Assembly (NCBI GenBank): GCA_963839995.1
Contig: CAWIXH010000001.1
Span: forward strand, 124,001-188,000
Length of the DNA stretch: 64,000 nt
Reading direction: 5' to 3'
From: CAWIUB01 sp963839995
GTDB taxonomy: Bacteria; Actinomycetota; Actinomycetes; Mycobacteriales; Jatrophihabitantaceae
This document shows positions 45,553 through 55,080 of the stretch, piece by piece. Made by a program: the position numbers and the translations under genes. Numbering within the stretch: position 1 is the stretch's first letter; every line of letters starts with the position of its first letter. Below the pieces are notes generated by a model. The model did not search any database, had not been told where the DNA came from, and was given only the letters and a program-made list of their open reading frames with translations.

Positions 45553-46476
45553 TCACACGACAGGCGGCGGGGTCCCCTGGACGCTCGCCGACAGCTCCGG
45601 ATCCCATTCACACACGGCACACGCATGCCGGAACGCGGAGCGTGCGAAATCAAGCGCGACCGCATGCGGGTTCGGGCTGCGGCGGACGTCGTCCCAGTCC
45701 AGGAGGAATTCGCCAAGCGCCGGATCCCACCGGGCGGCCGCTGGCGAGAGCGCAGCGCTGGCGAACCCGCCCGGGGCCGGATGCGCATAGGCATAGAAGG
45801 CTGCCTTGCCGTAGCGCGTGTCGCCAGGCCACCAGCCGACGGCGATTTCCTGGGAGTCCATCGCGTTGCGCATGATGAAGTCGTCCGACGGAGGTTCGGC
45901 CGGCTGGCCGGAGAACAGATTCGTCGCCAGGTCGAACGATCCCCACCACGCGTTGACCGGCGTGGAGCGTCCCCGATACGGCGCCCGGAACGCCGCGAGC
46001 ACGAGTGCCGCGCGGGTCGCGGCGGCGAAGTAGGAAGCGACCTGGTCAGGGTCGTAGCGGGCGTGCTCGTCGTCCGCGTCGAGGGGCACGCTCCACGGCA
46101 CCTCCTGCGGCGTTGGGTCGATCTCGACATCGCCTCCCAGACCGCGGACCGCGGTCAACACCTCCCGGGTGACCTCCCCGACCGGCCGGTCGGGGGTGAG
46201 CGCGACAGGGTGCACGCCCCCATCACTGTGCTCAACGACGGCCTGGTGAGTTCGCAGATCCAGCGCCACAACCAGGGCGCCCGAACCGTCCGGCGCGGGC
46301 AGCGCAGCCGTCTCCCACCCCCTCGCGGTCAACCGCAGCGCGGCATGCTGAAGTTGCGGCTCTGGTGGCGCGAGCACCACCGCCAGCTTCCCCAGCACCT
46401 GAGTGTGCGCGTGCAGCGTGTCGCACGTCGCGGCCCACTCCTGGTAGGAAAGCGCCGTCGGCCACCCGGAGCCCAT
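45553..46476 (-). CDS. DUF5996 family protein
   Basis: The 307-residue protein contains WPTALSYQEWAATCDTLHAH, TQVLGKLAVVLAPPEPQLQH, VNAWWGSFDLATNLFSGQPA, DFIMRNAMDSQEIAVGWWPG and GKAAFYAYAHPAPGGF. These are the conserved blocks of DUF5996, common in actinobacteria, with many His/Trp/Asp residues that suggest an enzyme of unknown reaction. Length is normal. Confidence 0.87.
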   Translation of the reverse strand: MGSGWPTALSYQEWAATCDTLHAHTQVLGKLAVVLAPPEPQLQHAALRLTARGWETAALPAPDGSGALVVALDLRTHQAVVEHSDGGVHPVALTPDRPVGEVTREVLTAVRGLGGDVEIDPTPQEVPWSVPLDADDEHARYDPDQVASYFAAATRAALVLAAFRAPYRGRSTPVNAWWGSFDLATNLFSGQPAEPPSDDFIMRNAMDSQEIAVGWWPGDTRYGKAAFYAYAHPAPGGFASAALSPAAARWDPALGEFLLDWDDVRRSPNPHAVALDFARSAFRHACAVCEWDPELSASVQGTPPPVV

Positions 46477-46535
46477 CGCCGCACCGTATCAAGCGGCTCG
46501 GGCGACGTCCCGGCAACCGTCATCGACAGGCAGTC

Positions 46536-47708
46536 TCAGGCGAGGGCGGAGTAGGCCGCGGCGGCCTGAAGGTCGCGATGGACCGCTGGCGCCTGCGCGG
46601 TTTCGAACAATCGCTGGGTGAGGACGATGACGGTGAGGTCCCGCGCCGGATCGACCAGCCAGGACGAGCCGAGGCCGCCGTCCCAGCCGAACGCGCCTGC
46701 GTAGGGTCCCTCGGTGACGACGGATTGGCAGAACCCCCAGCTACGGCCGTCGAGGAACGCTTTGCCGTCTCGCTCCTTCTGCTCGGCGGTCAACTGGTCG
46801 CGGGTCATCTCGGTGACAGCGTGTGCGGGCAGCACCGGGTCGCCGCCACGCAGCAGCATCCGCGCGAATGCGAGCAGGTCGTCGACCGTCGACAGCAACC
46901 CGGCGGCGCCGTCGCCGAACGCCGGCGGCCGGCTCCACTGGCCGTCCGGAGGGTCCCAGACCTGCAACCCGGAGGCGGTCGGGGCGTACGCCGTCGCGAG
47001 CCGAGCGGTGTCACGTGCCCAGAACGCGGTGTCGCGCATGCCGAGAGGTGTGAAGATCCGGGTGCGCAGAACGTCGTCGAACGACGCGCCGGCTGCGCGT
47101 GCCAGCAGCACGCCGAGCACCTGGGCGCCGGTGTTGTAGAGCCAACGCTCGCCGGGCTGCGCCAGCAGCGGCAGTTTCCCGAATGAGGCAATCCAGGTGT
47201 CAGGGTCGGGAGGCTCGTCAGGGTTCGGCGGGCCGATCGTGGACAGGTGCGCCTCGGTCGCGGCCGCGACCACCGGCCACGGCTGGGGTGCCATGAACAT
47301 CTCCGTGACCATGCCGAAGCCGAACGTGAACGTCAGCAGGTCGCGCAAGGTGATCGCGCGCCGAGCCGGGACGGTGTCGTCGAGCGGCCCGTCCATCCGG
47401 CGCAGCACCCGCCGGTTCGCCAGCTCGGGCAACAACCGGTCGACGGGCTCGTCCAGGGTCAGCAAGCCTTCCGCGATGAGCGCCAGGGTCGCCGCGCCGG
47501 TTACCGGCTTCGTTGTTGAGGCGATCCGGAACAACGAGTCGCGTTGCACTGGCGGGCCGCCGATCGTCAACGAACCGAGCGCCTCGGTATGCACCTGGTC
47601 TCCGCGCGCCACGAGCGCCACCAGCCCAGGAACCCTGTCCTCACCGACGTGCCCGGCCGCGACCTGCGCGAAGCGCGCCAGACCGGCTGGGGTCAGCGGG
47701 TCAGGCAT
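46536..47708 (-). CDS. Serine hydrolase of the beta-lactamase (class C/EstB) family
   Basis: The 390-residue protein has nucleophile motif SxxK in LFRIASTTKPVTGAATLALI (about residues 64-67), tyrosine motif in RWLYNTGAQVLGVLLAR, and a late FGWDGGLGSSWLVDP in place of KTG. Such proteins act as esterases or peptidases; no signal peptide is seen, so it is cytoplasmic. ATG 47708 overlaps by 8 bp the stop of the upstream TIGR03086-type gene, forming an operon. Confidence 0.9.
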   Translation of the reverse strand: MPDPLTPAGLARFAQVAAGHVGEDRVPGLVALVARGDQVHTEALGSLTIGGPPVQRDSLFRIASTTKPVTGAATLALIAEGLLTLDEPVDRLLPELANRRVLRRMDGPLDDTVPARRAITLRDLLTFTFGFGMVTEMFMAPQPWPVVAAATEAHLSTIGPPNPDEPPDPDTWIASFGKLPLLAQPGERWLYNTGAQVLGVLLARAAGASFDDVLRTRIFTPLGMRDTAFWARDTARLATAYAPTASGLQVWDPPDGQWSRPPAFGDGAAGLLSTVDDLLAFARMLLRGGDPVLPAHAVTEMTRDQLTAEQKERDGKAFLDGRSWGFCQSVVTEGPYAGAFGWDGGLGSSWLVDPARDLTVIVLTQRLFETAQAPAVHRDLQAAAAYSALA

Positions 47709-48291
47709 GTGGCCCACCCGCTGGCCATGCCGGGTCGCGGCCAGTCAGGCCGATGAGCCGGTCCAGCACAGGAGCGTGGTCGGGAACCGATACCGGCGGC
47801 CCGAACAAGCCCGGGCTGCCGTCCGGGTTCTGCGCGACGGTCGATTGCACGAACTGCAGCGCCGCCTCAACCAAGCGTGCCTCGCTACTGAAGCTCTGCC
47901 CAGAGGCAACGGCGATGTCCCAGCCGTGCACGATGACCTCGTCCAACGCGACGATGCCGGCGACCTCAGCGGGCAGGTCGACGCCGCCCGCGTGTGTCAT
48001 CCCGGTCCAGGCGGCGTCCTCACGCCAGGCGCTCGCCAAACTCGCCAGCCGCTGCCGGATGCGCGGACGCCAGTCCGCACCAAGTCGCGACGCGTCAGCC
48101 GACGGACCGCCGCCACCCTCCAGCGGCGTCTTCGTCGCGGCAGCGGTGAACGCCAACGACAACCCGTCGACGTGGTCGAGCAGATCGCCGAGACTCCTCT
48201 CGGTGCACGGCGTTGGCGAGGTCAACTGCTCGTCGCGCACACCGTCGACGACCCCGGCCAGTACACGGGTAGCGGGTTCCAGATCGATCAT
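47701..48291 (-). CDS. TIGR03086-type metal-binding protein (DinB/MDMPI fold)
   Basis: The 196-residue protein reads IDLEPATRVLAGVVDGVRDE, QLTSPTPCTERSLGDLLDHV (metal-ligand His), VALDEVIVHGWDIAVASGQS (metal-ligand His) and LFGPPVSVPDHAPVLDRLIG. This is the maleylpyruvate isomerase N-terminal/DinB-like four-helix fold of the TIGR03086 family, with a likely thiol-dependent detoxification role. AGGAG precedes ATG 48291. First gene of a two-gene operon with the serine hydrolase. Confidence 0.88.
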   Translation of the reverse strand: MIDLEPATRVLAGVVDGVRDEQLTSPTPCTERSLGDLLDHVDGLSLAFTAAATKTPLEGGGGPSADASRLGADWRPRIRQRLASLASAWREDAAWTGMTHAGGVDLPAEVAGIVALDEVIVHGWDIAVASGQSFSSEARLVEAALQFVQSTVAQNPDGSPGLFGPPVSVPDHAPVLDRLIGLTGRDPAWPAGGPHA

Positions 48292-48524
48292 CTCACTCCT
48301 CTGATCGGTAGCTGTCCCTGTCACTTATACGACGTCGGTAGCGCCGGAAAATCATCGGCCCGACCAACATGAAATGCCGCCCGGGTCGGGATGGCGCGTG
48401 CGGCGCCGCTTCGCCAGCAACCCGTGCCCGTGCCTGGCTCTGGCTAGCGTTGGCCTCGCGCTTCGTGAAGACTGGCCCCGGGCTGGGCCGGCGTCCGGGA
48501 AGCATCGACGTGCGGGGACTGGAC

Positions 48525-49880
48525 ATGATGCGTCGTGATGAGCTATCAGAATATGTTCGCGGCTCGCTTTGGGTGCTGCCCACGATGTCCGTGCTGGCCG
48601 CACTGGTCGCCGGATCCCTGCTGTCACTCGTCAACGTCGGTGCGGGCTCGCCGCTGGCATTCCAGGGGACCGCCGACGATGCCCGGACCTTGTTGATCGG
48701 AATTACCGGGACGATGGTGACGGTCATCGCCCTGCTACTGGGCCTGACCGTGGTAGCGCTGCAACTGTCCTCGACCCAGTTCTCGCCCCGCCTGCTGCGC
48801 AACTTTCTTCGGGATCGGCCGAACCAGGCCGTGCTCAGTTTGTTCGTGGCGACCTTCGCCTACAGCGCGGCGGGGCTGTACACGGTCGGCGTCTCGAGTG
48901 GAACCCGCTCCGCCACCTATCCCCGGCTCGCAGTGAGCGGCGCGATGGTCTTGCTATTCGTCAGCCTCGGCCTGCTGGTGTTTTTCGCCGACCACCTGGT
49001 GCACTCCATCCAGGTCGACGCGATCATGAGCTCGGTGGAGCGCAACACCATTCGGGTGATCCGCGACGGGTTGTTCGCGGGCGGCGACGATGAAGTTCGA
49101 GTCCCGGAGTGGGCAGTGCCGATCGCGTCCCAGCGCTCCGGATACGTGCAGGTGGTGCGTGCTCGCCGGCTGCTGTCCTACGCCGCCCAGCACGGGGTCT
49201 GTCTGCGGCTGCGGCCCCGGATCGGCGAACACGTGGTCGCGGGAACCACGCTGGCGTGGATCTGGCGTGGGTCGCCACGCGATCCCGCTCCCGACCCGCA
49301 GGTCCTCTCGCCGGTCCTGTACGCCGGCGTCCGTATCGGATTCGAGCGCACCCTGGAGCAGGACGCCGCGTTCGGAATCCGGCAGCTGGTCGACGTCGCG
49401 TGCAAGGCCCTGTCTCCCGCGATCAACGATCCTTACACAGCTGTCCAGGCCATCGATCACCTGTCAGTGATCTTTTGTGCGCTGACGCAGCGTCCGCTGG
49501 GAAACCACGTCGTTCGAGACGAAAGCGGGGCGGCCGTAATCGTTCCGGGGCGGCGGTTTCCTGAATACCTCGCGGTGATGTGTGGGCTCATCCGTCGTTA
49601 CGGCGCCCGGGAGCCAACCGTCGCCCATGCGCTGCTTCGATTGTTGAGCAACTGCGCCGACGTGATCGCTGACGATCCCGAGCGGGACGCGGCGATCGAA
49701 GAACAGGCACGCATCGTCGTCGCCGACGCCGAGCGTGAGGTCGCGCAGCCGATCGACCTTGCCCTCGCGCACGCGGAGGCGGAGTCCGTGCATCGAGTGG
49801 TGGCCGAACACCGCTCCGCGTCATCCTCGTCCGCCCGCCTGCCGGACGAGCGCCCTGGGTCCGGTCGTGCTCGGACTTGA
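48525..49880 (+). CDS. DUF2254 membrane protein
   Basis: The product has about 451 residues. Four membrane helices lie in the first 165 (LWVLPTMSVLAALVAGSLLS, then TLLIGITGTMVTVIALLLGL, LSLFVATFAYSAAGLY and SGAMVLLFVSLGLLVFFADH). The family signature ALQLSSTQFSPRLLRNFLRD lies between, and a cytoplasmic domain carries AFGIRQLVDVACKALSPAIN and DPYTAVQAID. This is the DUF2254 family of unknown function. The start may be ATG 48525 or 48528; the frame to 48369 is an extension without family support. Confidence 0.88.
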   Translation: MMRRDELSEYVRGSLWVLPTMSVLAALVAGSLLSLVNVGAGSPLAFQGTADDARTLLIGITGTMVTVIALLLGLTVVALQLSSTQFSPRLLRNFLRDRPNQAVLSLFVATFAYSAAGLYTVGVSSGTRSATYPRLAVSGAMVLLFVSLGLLVFFADHLVHSIQVDAIMSSVERNTIRVIRDGLFAGGDDEVRVPEWAVPIASQRSGYVQVVRARRLLSYAAQHGVCLRLRPRIGEHVVAGTTLAWIWRGSPRDPAPDPQVLSPVLYAGVRIGFERTLEQDAAFGIRQLVDVACKALSPAINDPYTAVQAIDHLSVIFCALTQRPLGNHVVRDESGAAVIVPGRRFPEYLAVMCGLIRRYGAREPTVAHALLRLLSNCADVIADDPERDAAIEEQARIVVADAEREVAQPIDLALAHAEAESVHRVVAEHRSASSSSARLPDERPGSGRART

Positions 49881-50100
49881 AGTACGCCGTTGCGGGACGT
49901 TCGCCTCTGCCGACCGCTGCACCGCGCGATGAACATCAAATTGGTGGCCCGGGAGGCCAATGGATGGACGCGCCGTTCGTGCGCGACGAGGGCAGGGACG
50001 GGGCGAGCCGCGGTGTGGCCGACCGGGTCGCCGTAGCGACCGACCGCAGCCATGCCATAGCCCGGCCCGTCGTGAGTGCCGGAGGAAGGGGCCAGACGTC

Positions 50101-50670
50101 ATGACCGTCCTGGTTGTCTACGCCAGCAAGCACGGCTCGACTCGGCAGATCGCCGAACGTATCGCCACGACGCTGACCGCCGCCGGTCAGCCCGCCGACG
50201 CCCGTGCGATCGAAGACGCCTGTGACCTGGCCGGCTACGACGCGTTCGTGATCGGCGGCGCTGCCTACTACGGACACTGGCTCAAGCCAGCCACCGAGTT
50301 CGTCCAAGCCCAGCAGGCACTGCTGGCCGACCGGCCGGTGTGGCTGTTCAGCAGCGGACCGCTGGGCACCGACACCACCGACGCGCAGGGCCACGACCTG
50401 CGGGATGCCGCCGAGCCGAAGGAACTCGGCGAACTGCACGAGGCGACCCGGGCCCGCGGCCACCGGGTGTTCTTCGGCGCCCTCGACCCTGACGACCTGA
50501 CGCTGCCCGAGCGGACGGTCCGCCGGCTGCCCGGAGGCCATGGCCTGCTACCCGAGGGAGACTTTCGCGACTGGGCAGACATCGACGCCTGGGCGGCTGC
50601 GATAGCCAGCGAGCTGGCTAGCCCGCCACCCACCGACGACCCCGAACCGGACAGCCATGTGCCCACCTGA
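50101..50670 (+). CDS. Flavodoxin-domain protein
   Basis: The 189-residue protein begins MTVLVVYASKHGSTRQIAER, the FMN phosphate-binding loop of flavodoxins (menaquinone-dependent protoporphyrinogen oxidase-like). YDAFVIGGAAYYGHWLKPAT and PVWLFSSGPLGTDTTDAQGH follow. It probably shuttles electrons with bound FMN. GGAGGAAGG lies upstream. It overlaps by 14 bp the following E2-like gene. Confidence 0.88.
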   Translation: MTVLVVYASKHGSTRQIAERIATTLTAAGQPADARAIEDACDLAGYDAFVIGGAAYYGHWLKPATEFVQAQQALLADRPVWLFSSGPLGTDTTDAQGHDLRDAAEPKELGELHEATRARGHRVFFGALDPDDLTLPERTVRRLPGGHGLLPEGDFRDWADIDAWAAAIASELASPPPTDDPEPDSHVPT

Positions 50671-51523
50671 CGCCACCGAGCGGGCAGGCCGTGAGCGAGA
50701 CCAGCTCCGTGGCGCCGACCCGGATACCGTCCGGGAGCGCGGCGTCACGGTGCGGCCGTTCCCGTCCAGCCGCCGGCTGGTCACCGCGGCCGTTCGCGCC
50801 GGCCGCCGCATCATGCCGATGCACGGGCTGTTCGACGTCGACATCACCGCAGCCCGGCGGCTGCTCGCCGAACACGACCCGCCGCTGTCGCTCACCGCAT
50901 TCGTCATCGCGTCGCTCGGCAGGGCGGCCGCGGCCCATCCGCACGTGCACGCGTACCGCGACTGGCGCGGCCGGTTGGTCGAACACCGCCATGTCGACGT
51001 TCAGACGTTGATCGAGGTGCCGACCAGCCAGGGACCGTTCGGGCTGGTGCACGTCGTCCGCGACGCCGACGTCCGCAGCGTCGCCGAAATCAGCGCCGAG
51101 CTGCAGGCGGTCAAGACCGACCCCGCAGCCACCACGACCGGACGCTTGCTGACCGCCGTCGCTCCCACCGTTGGGCGGGTTCCCGGCCTGTACCGGACGA
51201 TGTACACGGCGATGAGCCGGTCCCGCCGCGTTCATCTCGCCACCGGAACGGCGCAGGTAACCGCAATCGGCATGTTCGCCGACGGCGGCGGCTTCGCGAT
51301 TGCCCCGCCCACCCTGGCGTCCCTCGTCGTCGTTGTCGGCGGGGCGAGCAAACGGCCTCGCGCCGTCGGCGATCGCATCGAGGCGCGAGACGTCCTCGAC
51401 CTCACCCTGACCATCGACCACAACGTCGTCGACGGCGCACCCGCCACCCGCTTCGCCGCCGACCTCCGACGACTCATGCAGACCGCTGCCGTACTGGCAC
51501 CCGTACCGGCCGACCTCGCCTGA
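50657..51523 (+). CDS. 2-oxoacid dehydrogenase E2-like acyltransferase (catalytic domain only)
   Basis: The 288-residue protein matches the catalytic domain of dihydrolipoamide acyltransferases: MPMHGLFDVDITAARRLLAE, PLSLTAFVIASLGRAAAAHP, VDVQTLIEVPTSQGPFGLVH and the active-site LTIDHNVVDGAPATRFAADL (His and Asp of HxxxDG). It has no lipoyl or peripheral-subunit-binding domain, so it cannot function as an ordinary E2. Such stand-alone proteins occur in actinobacteria with unknown acyl acceptors. Coupled to the flavodoxin gene by overlap. Confidence 0.82.
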   Translation: MCPPDATERAGRERDQLRGADPDTVRERGVTVRPFPSSRRLVTAAVRAGRRIMPMHGLFDVDITAARRLLAEHDPPLSLTAFVIASLGRAAAAHPHVHAYRDWRGRLVEHRHVDVQTLIEVPTSQGPFGLVHVVRDADVRSVAEISAELQAVKTDPAATTTGRLLTAVAPTVGRVPGLYRTMYTAMSRSRRVHLATGTAQVTAIGMFADGGGFAIAPPTLASLVVVVGGASKRPRAVGDRIEARDVLDLTLTIDHNVVDGAPATRFAADLRRLMQTAAVLAPVPADLA

Positions 51524-51577
51524 CGAGCGAGACTCCCGGGATGAGGTTCCGCACCGGCCACACCTACGGTGGCCATC

Positions 51578-51850
51578 ATGCAGCGACTCCACTCAACCAG
51601 CGGTCCCTACATGGTGCAGCCCATCGGATACGTCGAGTCTGCGCTGGTCGACCCGGACACGGCGCCGAAGCAGGGCGACGAGGGAGCGCCTGATGCGTGG
51701 CTCGTCTTCGATCCGAGCGTCACCGAGGGTATTCGTGATCTGCGGGTTGGCACCGAAATGCTCGTGCTCACCTGGCTCGATCGAGCTCGTCGCGACGTCC
51801 TGCTGGTCCATCCCCGCGGTGATCCGGCGAGGCCAGAAACTGAACGGTGA
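51578..51850 (+). pseudogene. TsaA/TrmO-like gene truncated at the duplication boundary
   Basis: MVQPIGYVESALVDPDTAPK, APDAWLVFDPSVTEGIRDLR and VLTWLDRARRDVLLVHPRGD PA is the first half of a TrmO (tRNA m6t6A methyltransferase)/TsaA domain. It breaks off at RPETERL where family members continue GVFATRSP.RPNPIGLH. The last family-like base lies within one or two bases of 51848, the left edge of the duplicated unit. The conserved catalytic half is missing. Confidence 0.75.
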
Positions 51851-51962
51851 TCGCCGTCGTCACGCCGAGCACGGCGTCAAGCATGGCGGTCCGGCGGGGC
51901 GCTTGGCCGCCAGGTGGCGGTCGAAGCATCAACAGGTGGCAGCCCGAGTCCCTGTGCGGCCC

Positions 51963-53558
51963 TCACAGGCTCACTGCGCGTGCGCCGAAGAAGTCCTCGC
52001 CGGCCACTAGCGAGGCCAACACCTCCGCCGGCACCTGGGAGTCAGCCGTGACGATCATGACCGCCTCGCCGTCGCTGTCGCCTTCGGGCCGACGGCCGAC
52101 TGCGGCCGAGATGATATTCACGCCGGCCTTGCCGAGCGCCGTTCCGACCCGTCCGAGCATCCCGGGCTGGTCACGGTAGCGGAAGACGGCGAGGTGTTTC
52201 TCAAGTTGCACGTTGAACCGCGAGCCCCACGCCTCCAGTAGGTGCGGTCGGTTACGGCGTCCCAGCACGGTGCCGACCACCCGGGTGGTCTCGCCGCCGC
52301 TGCGCAGCCGGACGCGGATCAGGTCGGTGAAATCATGCGCCTGCGGCCGGCTTCTTTCGGCGATCGCGATGCCACGCTCGTGCGCGAGGGTGAAAGCGTT
52401 GACGTCGTTCACCCCCTCCTCCGTGTGCCCAGCGAGCATGCCCTTGACGACCTGGATCGTCAGCAGCCGGCTGTCGCGCTCGGCGATCCGGCCCAAAAAC
52501 TCAACATCGACGGCGTCGATGGACGTACCTGGCCCTAGGGCTGCGGCGATCCTGCCGAGGCTCGCGCACAAGCCGACGAACGGCCCGACCGCCTCGAGAT
52601 CGTCCGCGGCGATCGACGGTAGGTTCACCGCACTCGTCACGGCTCCACCGGTGAGCGCGGCGACGGCCTGCTCGGCGGCCTGGTGGCCGGCGCGATCCGT
52701 TGCTTCGGCCGTCGAGGCCCCAAGGTGCGGCGTGACTACCACATTCGGATACCCGAACAGCGGGTGATCGGTGACTGGCTCGGTGCGAAAGACGTCCAAA
52801 GCCGCTCCAGCGACCTTGCCCGAGTCCAAAGCAGCCTGAAGATCTGCATCCACGATCAGCGGGCCCCGCGCGACATTGAGGATTCGCACGCCGTCCTTCA
52901 TCTTCGCGAAGGCTGCGGCGTTCAGCCAGCCCTCCGTCTCCTTGTTCTTCGGCAGATGCACCGTGATGAAGTCGGCGGCGGCGTATACCTGGTCGGGGCT
53001 GGTCGCACGCTCGACCCCGAGCTCCCGGAAACGCTCCTCGGCGAGGTAAGCGTCGTACGCGAGCACTCGCATGCCGAAGCCGCGCGCCCGGTGGGCCACC
53101 AGCTGGCCGATCCGTCCGAACCCGACGACTCCGAGCGTCTTGTCGTGCAGCTCGACACCACTGAATTTTGCGCGGTCCCACGTCCCGCCGACCAGCGAGG
53201 CGTGCGCCTGGGGGACGTTGCGCGCCAGCGCCAACAGCAACGCCATCGTGTGCTCGGCGGCGGTGATCACGTTTGACTGCGGAGCGTTTGCGACCACGAC
53301 GCCGCGGCGGGTGGCGGCGTCGATATCGACGTTGTCGACCCCCACGCCCGCCCGTGCGACGACACGCAGGCGATCCGCTTTCGCCAGCAAGTCTGCGTCG
53401 ACCAGGGTGGTCGAGCGGATCAGGATGCCGTCGAAGTCGGCGATGCGTCGCTCGAGCTCGTTCCGGCCCCAGCTCGTCCCGATCTCCACCTCGAGCCCGG
53501 CCGCTCGCAGCAACTCGACCGCGGGCTCGCCGACGTTCTCCGCGACGAGCACCTTCAT
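51963..53558 (-). CDS. serA: D-3-phosphoglycerate dehydrogenase, copy A
   Basis: The 531-residue protein catalyses the first step of serine synthesis, oxidising 3-phosphoglycerate with NAD+. It has LRVVARAGVGVDNVDIDAAT, the NAD loop LGVVGFGRIGQLVAHRARGF, catalytic Arg/Glu/His in LNVARGPLIVDADLQAALDS, DVFRTEPVTDHPLF and VVTPHLGASTAEATDRAG. Then come the actinobacterial intervening domain and a C-terminal ACT domain (HLAVFRYRDQPGMLGRVGTA). Copy A has Gly where copy B has Ala in GHTEE(G/A)VNDVNAF. Its ATG overlaps the nitroreductase stop (ATGA). Confidence 0.95.
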   Translation of the reverse strand: MKVLVAENVGEPAVELLRAAGLEVEIGTSWGRNELERRIADFDGILIRSTTLVDADLLAKADRLRVVARAGVGVDNVDIDAATRRGVVVANAPQSNVITAAEHTMALLLALARNVPQAHASLVGGTWDRAKFSGVELHDKTLGVVGFGRIGQLVAHRARGFGMRVLAYDAYLAEERFRELGVERATSPDQVYAAADFITVHLPKNKETEGWLNAAAFAKMKDGVRILNVARGPLIVDADLQAALDSGKVAGAALDVFRTEPVTDHPLFGYPNVVVTPHLGASTAEATDRAGHQAAEQAVAALTGGAVTSAVNLPSIAADDLEAVGPFVGLCASLGRIAAALGPGTSIDAVDVEFLGRIAERDSRLLTIQVVKGMLAGHTEEGVNDVNAFTLAHERGIAIAERSRPQAHDFTDLIRVRLRSGGETTRVVGTVLGRRNRPHLLEAWGSRFNVQLEKHLAVFRYRDQPGMLGRVGTALGKAGVNIISAAVGRRPEGDSDGEAVMIVTADSQVPAEVLASLVAGEDFFGARAVSL

Positions 53559-54607
53559 GCCGGACGCTGCACTTCGACCACCTCTAGCACGGCTGCAGGA
53601 TCGCGGCGCGGCGTGCGGGACAGCTCAACTGTCGAGTCGGGCGGGTAGCCGATGCGCAGCATTATCTGCGGGTAGCCGATCCATCCCATCAGTCCCTGTA
53701 CACGGGTCCGGAATGCGGCGAAATCGACTGCCTGGCTCAGCGGGCAGGTGGCCAGGCCGAGCAGCTCTGCTTGGATCATCAGGCGCATCATGGCCTCGCC
53801 CGCGCGCAAGTGATCGGCTGCCGTGTCCGAGTCGGTGATCGCCACCGCGATCAGCGGTCGCTCGTCGACATCGCGTTCGATCAGTTGTCGGCCGGTGACG
53901 CCGACCTCGAAGTCGCGTGGCGGGACGTCCGTGTGCCGAGGCTGGTCGGCGGGGACATGAGGGATGACCTCGAGCGGCACCCCATCCGAGAAGGCATGGA
54001 CGTCAGGGTCATGCACCCACCGGTTCATCTCCGCGACGTAGGCATCGTCGTCGCGTTCGACTCGGTCGGCCCAGCTCACGGCCACGGCGAGATTGATGCG
54101 CTGATCTTCGCGGACCGGGAAATCAACCAGAACGTCAGCGCCGCTGCTGACCCGCCGTAGTAACTCGATGCTGTCAGCGGGCACCGGCTCACTCGTGAAC
54201 GGGCGGCGGTCGCTGCGACGACGCAGCGCCGCGTCTGCCTGAGCCAAGACCTGCTCGTCGGGTTCTTGACGGCCTACCGGGCGAAGCCGGGCAAGCGCGT
54301 CCGGGTTGGCGGGATCGGGCCACCGTCTGGTCTCGATCTGCCAACCGGCGGCCCGCAGCCCGAGCTCGGTCAGCACCAGCGCCGCCCCGCAGCTGACCAG
54401 CAGAGAGTGCCCGTCCGGATCGGCCACCGCCAGCTGCCGGGTCCGGTCGGCCAACAGCGTCAAACCGTCGGCGTCGAGCTCCCACCGCCACGGCTGGGTG
54501 TTGTGGATCGACGGTGCCCGGACCGCGACGGCGAGAGCAGCTTCCACCGTTGCCCGATCAAGGCGGTCCTCGTCTGGCTCGTCTGCCCGGCTCGTGCCGC
54601 CCGCCAT
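53555..54607 (-). CDS. Acg-like nitroreductase family protein, copy A
   Basis: The 350-residue protein resembles the mycobacterial Acg/Rv3131 group: APSIHNTQPWRWELDADGLT, VADPDGHSLLVSCGAALVLT, RRSDRRPFTSEPVPADSIEL and TDSDTAADHLRAGEAMMRLM, then LLGLATCPLSQAVD and LRIGYPP. It has duplicated nitroreductase-fold halves; Acg proteins bind flavin but are thought to store it rather than reduce nitro compounds. GGAAGGG precedes ATG 54607; the frame to 54760 is an extension. Its stop overlaps the serA start, so the two genes are coupled. Confidence 0.85.
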   Translation of the reverse strand: MAGGTSRADEPDEDRLDRATVEAALAVAVRAPSIHNTQPWRWELDADGLTLLADRTRQLAVADPDGHSLLVSCGAALVLTELGLRAAGWQIETRRWPDPANPDALARLRPVGRQEPDEQVLAQADAALRRRSDRRPFTSEPVPADSIELLRRVSSGADVLVDFPVREDQRINLAVAVSWADRVERDDDAYVAEMNRWVHDPDVHAFSDGVPLEVIPHVPADQPRHTDVPPRDFEVGVTGRQLIERDVDERPLIAVAITDSDTAADHLRAGEAMMRLMIQAELLGLATCPLSQAVDFAAFRTRVQGLMGWIGYPQIMLRIGYPPDSTVELSRTPRRDPAAVLEVVEVQRPA

Positions 54608-54776
54608 CGTCGCCCTTCCGCTGCTGAAATCTCCCCGGGCCCGCTGAGGCCCGGGCGTGTCTCTGTGAAGGATACGGAGCGCGGCGCCGCCGGGCCTGAG
54701 CAGGCTGTCGGTCGGAAATCCACCGCACGGCTGCCCCACGCCGCACCCGCCTCCTGCCAACTCGTCGCGATCCTGG

Positions 54777-55034
54777 TCAGGGCTCGATACCAGGCGCCAC
54801 CCCGTGGTCGCGGCGGACGAGCGCGATCCCGCGCCGCAGGGTGAGCAGGGTCAGACTGGCCTGCACCTGCGACCGGGTCGTCTGCCGCCGAACGTCAAGG
54901 GGCAATCGGCCCCACACCGAGTCCACGATCTCCTCCGCGGTCACGTTTGCGACGGTCTCGTTGCGCTCGCGGGCGTCGCGGTCGTACCGGCCGAGCGCAT
55001 CGTCAACCCAGCGGCGCAACATGGATCTGTCCAC
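54777..55034 (-). CDS. Small hypothetical protein, copy A
   Basis: The product is about 85 residues, helical: MLRRWVDDALGRYDRDARER, ANVTAEEIVDSVWGRLPLDV, RRQTTRSQVQASLTLLTLRR, GIALVRRDHGV. I recognise no family. It lies between the acyl-CoA synthetase (46 bp upstream) and the nitroreductase, on the same strand. GTG 55034 or ATG 55022 are possible starts. Confidence 0.5.
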   Translation of the reverse strand: MDRSMLRRWVDDALGRYDRDARERNETVANVTAEEIVDSVWGRLPLDVRRQTTRSQVQASLTLLTLRRGIALVRRDHGVAPGIEP

Positions 55035-55080
55035 TGCGCAAGCCTGCGCTCTGCGGCGCCACGGTGTCGAATCCAGGCGG

